A program made the translations under genes and the position numbers. Shown piece after piece: positions 61,907-64,000 of a stretch of DNA of 64,000 nt; position 1 is the stretch's first letter, and each line of letters starts with the position of its first letter. Origin of the DNA: Algoriphagus algorifonticola (GTDB lineage Bacteria; Bacteroidota; Bacteroidia; Cytophagales; Cyclobacteriaceae); NCBI RefSeq assembly GCF_007655305.1, contig NZ_VLOG01000034.1, positions 18,666-82,665 of the forward strand. The letters run 5' to 3'. Below the pieces are notes generated by a model that made no database searches, was not told the DNA's origin, and saw only the letters and a list, made by a program, of their open reading frames with translations.

Positions 61907-62737
61907 ATGGCAATTACTGCACAAGAAGTAAACAAACTGAGACAAATGACCGGTGCCGGTATGATGGACTGCAAAAAAGCTTTGACAGAAGCAGAAGGCG
62001 ACTTCGATAAAGCTGTAGACATCCTCAGAAAAAAAGGACAAAAAGTATCCGCTTCCAGAGCTGACAGAGAAACCAAAGAAGGCGTAGTAGTAACTAACGT
62101 ATCTGACAATGGAGCTACAGGCACTATCCTTTCTTTGACTTGCGAAACTGACTTCGTTGCTAAAAATGAAGAATTCGGTGCATTCGCAACTACTCTTTTG
62201 ACCTTAGCAGTAGAAAAGGGAGCCTCTTCTATCGAAGAAATCCTTGCTCTTCCATTTGAAAAAATCACGGTTGCTGAGAAAATCGTAGAAATGACCGGTA
62301 AAATCGGTGAAAAAATCGAAATCTCTCATTACGAAGTAGTGAAAGCTGAAGCAGTAGTTCCTTACATTCACTCCAACGGTAAATTGGGTGTAATGGTAGG
62401 ATTGACCAACACTTCAGGTTCCGATGTAGAAGAAGCAGGTAAAGATGTAGCAATGCAAATTGCTGCGATGAACCCTGTAGCCGTTGACAAAGATGGTGTA
62501 GACTCATCTACTGTAGAGCGTGAAATCGAAGTAGGTAAAGAGCAAGCAAGAGCAGAAGGCAAGCCAGAAGAAATGCTAGAAAAAATTGCGATGGGTAAAT
62601 TGAATAAGTTCTATAAAGAGAACACCTTGTTGAGCCAGCAGTTTGTGAAAGACAGCAGCTTGACTATCGCTCAGTACCTGAACAATGTAAGCAAAGGCAT
62701 GACTGTTTCTGCTTTCAAAAGAATCTCTATCGGGTAA
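61907..62737 (+). CDS. tsf: Elongation factor Ts
   Basis: Seen: 276 residues with the N-terminal UBA-like VNKLRQMTGAGMMDCKKALTEA and the core LTCETDFVAKNEEF. A C-terminal LSQQFVKDSSLTIAQYL closes the protein. Role: regenerates EF-Tu-GTP. It is downstream of rpsB with a terminator between, so it needs its own promoter; the 112-nt leader after the terminator contains a hairpin. Confidence 0.98.
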   Translation: MAITAQEVNKLRQMTGAGMMDCKKALTEAEGDFDKAVDILRKKGQKVSASRADRETKEGVVVTNVSDNGATGTILSLTCETDFVAKNEEFGAFATTLLTLAVEKGASSIEEILALPFEKITVAEKIVEMTGKIGEKIEISHYEVVKAEAVVPYIHSNGKLGVMVGLTNTSGSDVEEAGKDVAMQIAAMNPVAVDKDGVDSSTVEREIEVGKEQARAEGKPEEMLEKIAMGKLNKFYKENTLLSQQFVKDSSLTIAQYLNNVSKGMTVSAFKRISIG

Positions 62738-62760
62738 TTCAAATATAGCCCATTGAACAT

Positions 62761-62797
62761 AAAAAAAGCTGACTTGAATAAGGTCAGCTTTTTTTGT
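62761..62797. terminator. Bidirectional terminator after tsf
   Basis: Perfect 13-bp stem AAAAAAAGCTGAC (62761-62773) / GTCAGCTTTTTTT (62783-62795). Both strands have T-runs, so it ends tsf and the convergent gene at 62824. Confidence 0.9.
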
Positions 62798-62823
62798 TTG
62801 ACTTGTTTTGTCCTACTATCAAA

Positions 62824-63441
62824 TTACTTCAGCTTGAAACCTAGCCTATAATTTACCATTAGGTAATAGGGCCAATACCCAGAAAAGGACGACATACTTA
62901 CCCCTAAAGTATTTCTCCTGTTTTCATTTTTCCCTTGCCAATCAAACACAACCTGAGTGACATATCCTAGACGGGCAAACCTCTCCACATTCATAATTCC
63001 TTCCATTTCTCCACGCTCATTTCGAAACCAGCCCCCAAATGAAGCATCACCTCCATATTGAAATGAGGGACCAAATCCCAAGCCGACTCTAAAGTCTTTT
63101 GCTGTTCGAATCACATCGTAGTTCAATCTCACATCGGTGAAAAGACTGGAGGAAAATGCATTAATATTTTGACCATCCAATTGAGGTTCCCAAAATTTCC
63201 CACTTCCATCAAACTCACCGATCACGGCAAAATAGGTCAAGGAGGGATTGATAGAAAATCTTTCTGAAGTATAAACACTCAACTCATTCATAAAATTGAT
63301 GGCCCATTTACCTTGATTCCCTTCTATGGAAGGCCCGGCTCCTACTCGATAAATCAACTTCTTATCTTTCCCTTCCTGACCAAATGAATTAAAGGTTAGA
63401 ATAGTCATTACTAAGACTGTGAAAAATTTTTTCTTAAACAT
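62824..63441 (-). CDS. Outer-membrane beta-barrel-like protein (205 aa)
   Basis: Seen: a signal peptide (cleavage near FNSFGQ), then alternating amphipathic beta strands rich in Gly, Tyr and Phe (KLIYRVGAGPSIEGN, RFSINPSLTYFAVIGEF, RVGLGFGPSFQYGG, NYRLGFKLK at the C-terminus). The pattern fits a small outer-membrane barrel ending in a hydrophobic strand. No named family. It is convergent with tsf and followed upstream by a long non-coding region. Confidence 0.75.
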   Translation of the reverse strand: MFKKKFFTVLVMTILTFNSFGQEGKDKKLIYRVGAGPSIEGNQGKWAINFMNELSVYTSERFSINPSLTYFAVIGEFDGSGKFWEPQLDGQNINAFSSSLFTDVRLNYDVIRTAKDFRVGLGFGPSFQYGGDASFGGWFRNERGEMEGIMNVERFARLGYVTQVVFDWQGKNENRRNTLGVSMSSFSGYWPYYLMVNYRLGFKLK

Positions 63442-63694
63442 GAATATGTGATTTAAATCTTTAGTAAAGGTGATAAATCAGAGATTCTTTTCAAATATTA
63501 TTTCATACTTTTTCTAGGTTTTAGAAATTTTAAATTTTTTATCATTATTTATTTATATTTATTATCAATTTTTTTACATATAGTGAGATTAAAAATCATC
63601 TAATTTTTATGATTCTTAAGGTAGCAAAATGGTGATTCTGATGCTTTAGGCAGAAAGTATATTGGAAGCACATACTCAAAAAACAGGATCCACT
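63442..63694. other. AT-rich non-coding spacer
   Basis: Contains the promoter region of the beta-barrel gene and long A/T runs (63500-63620). No open frame of interest. It leads into a tandem duplication. Confidence 0.5.
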
Positions 63695-64000
63695 GCTCTC
63701 TCCTCAGGAATTATAAGTGAGACTTAATTCAAGACCGAAACCTAGCTTTGCACTATTCAATTCGTAGCTAAAACCATGAAATCGATGTAAATCTATGTGG
63801 CTTATGTGGTTAATTAATTTTCCCGCAGATCAGCGCAGATTAGATTCGCAGATTAACGCAGATTATTTTAAAAGTAAACAAATGTGCTTCTCAGGAGGAA
63901 TAACCGGAATCTATTCTAAAAATTAAGCCCACCAGTGCACTACTCAACTTATTACCTAAACCATAAAAAACTATGTGATCTTTGTGGCCTATGTGGTTCA
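63695..64000. repeat. Diverged tandem duplication, period 187 bp, cut by window end
   Basis: Three independent marks are all 187 bp apart: TCAGGA (63704 and 63891), GCACT-TCAA (63750 and 63937) and GGC-TATGTGGTT (63799 and 63986). Within copy 1, near 63824-63865, CGCAGATTA-type short repeats (CGCAGAT, GCGCAGATTA, CGCAGATTA, CGCAGATTA) occur. Such sequences are common intergenic repeats in Bacteroidota. The second copy runs off the window. Confidence 0.65.

Overview
The window looks like chromosomal DNA of an aerobic, AT-rich member of the Bacteroidota, most likely the Cytophagales/Cyclobacteriaceae (Algoriphagus-like). The assignment is inferred from gene content: GLPGLI-family protein, T9SS C-terminal sorting domain, PF06580/LytTR two-component pair, DUF1684, DUF349, DUF3108, the pheT - coiled-coil - zapA - rny order, and promoters of the form TTTG-N20-TAnnTTTG ahead of rpsT and rplM. 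There are no rRNA or tRNA genes, CRISPR arrays, prophage genes or transposase genes. It reads as ordinary chromosome with small islands of accessory and repeated DNA.

Layout. 0-4.2 kb: a CarboxypepD-regulatory-like gene cut by the window edge and a GLPGLI gene, divergent from a histidine kinase/response regulator pair. 4.8-7.1 kb: a soluble histidine kinase with four PAS domains. 7.1-11.7 kb: a sulfatase lipoprotein, a periplasmic sugar isomerase/epimerase, a GMC oxidoreductase and an unlisted 44-residue membrane peptide. 11.8-12.4 kb: a minus-strand, apparently non-coding element of four ~106-nt units with internally covarying hairpins and a good intrinsic terminator. This is the most interesting object in the window. 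12.7-15.4 kb: the lutABC lactate oxidation operon. 15.4-19.2 kb: a membrane histidine kinase, a VOC protein, a Tat-exported beta-propeller and a second exported isomerase. 19.2-25.3 kb: a TRAP transporter (dctPQM) divergent from uxaA-uxaB, a hexuronate/altronate module. 25.2-34.0 kb: minus-strand housekeeping genes (mtfA, rny, zapA, coiled-coil gene, pheT, radC, rpsT), interrupted by a lipoprotein beta-propeller with a small Cys-rich exported peptide and by a DUF1684 protein.

34-47.9 kb: a zinc-dependent phospholipase C/S1-P1-like protein, a four-helix-bundle pseudogene with one in-frame TGA, an aminotransferase, a 1070-aa T9SS cargo protein, a membrane phosphoesterase, three tiny membrane/exported proteins, a DUF4143-type ATPase, ettA, a DUF349 protein and a DUF2795 protein. 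47.9-50.6 kb: an operon of LiaF-like protein, LytS-type kinase and LytTR regulator, preceded by a perfect 12-bp direct repeat with 21-bp spacing that is the probable regulator site. 50.9-55.6 kb: ispD, a 143-bp terminal-inverted-repeat element, queA, a MacB/FtsX-type permease and recA. 55.7-59.9 kb: DUF3108 protein, PhoB/PhoR-like pair, a lipoprotein and an RluA-family pseudouridine synthase. 60.0-62.8 kb: rplM-rpsI-rpsB and tsf. 62.8-64 kb: an outer-membrane beta-barrel-like protein, then a non-coding tail with a diverged 187-bp tandem duplication.

Repeats that are not genes: three copies of a ~150-180-bp imperfect dispersed repeat (4.5, 43.0 and 54.5 kb), the 143-bp element at 51.7 kb, and the tandem repeats at the right end. 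All functional names come from reading motifs and family resemblance. No database search was possible.
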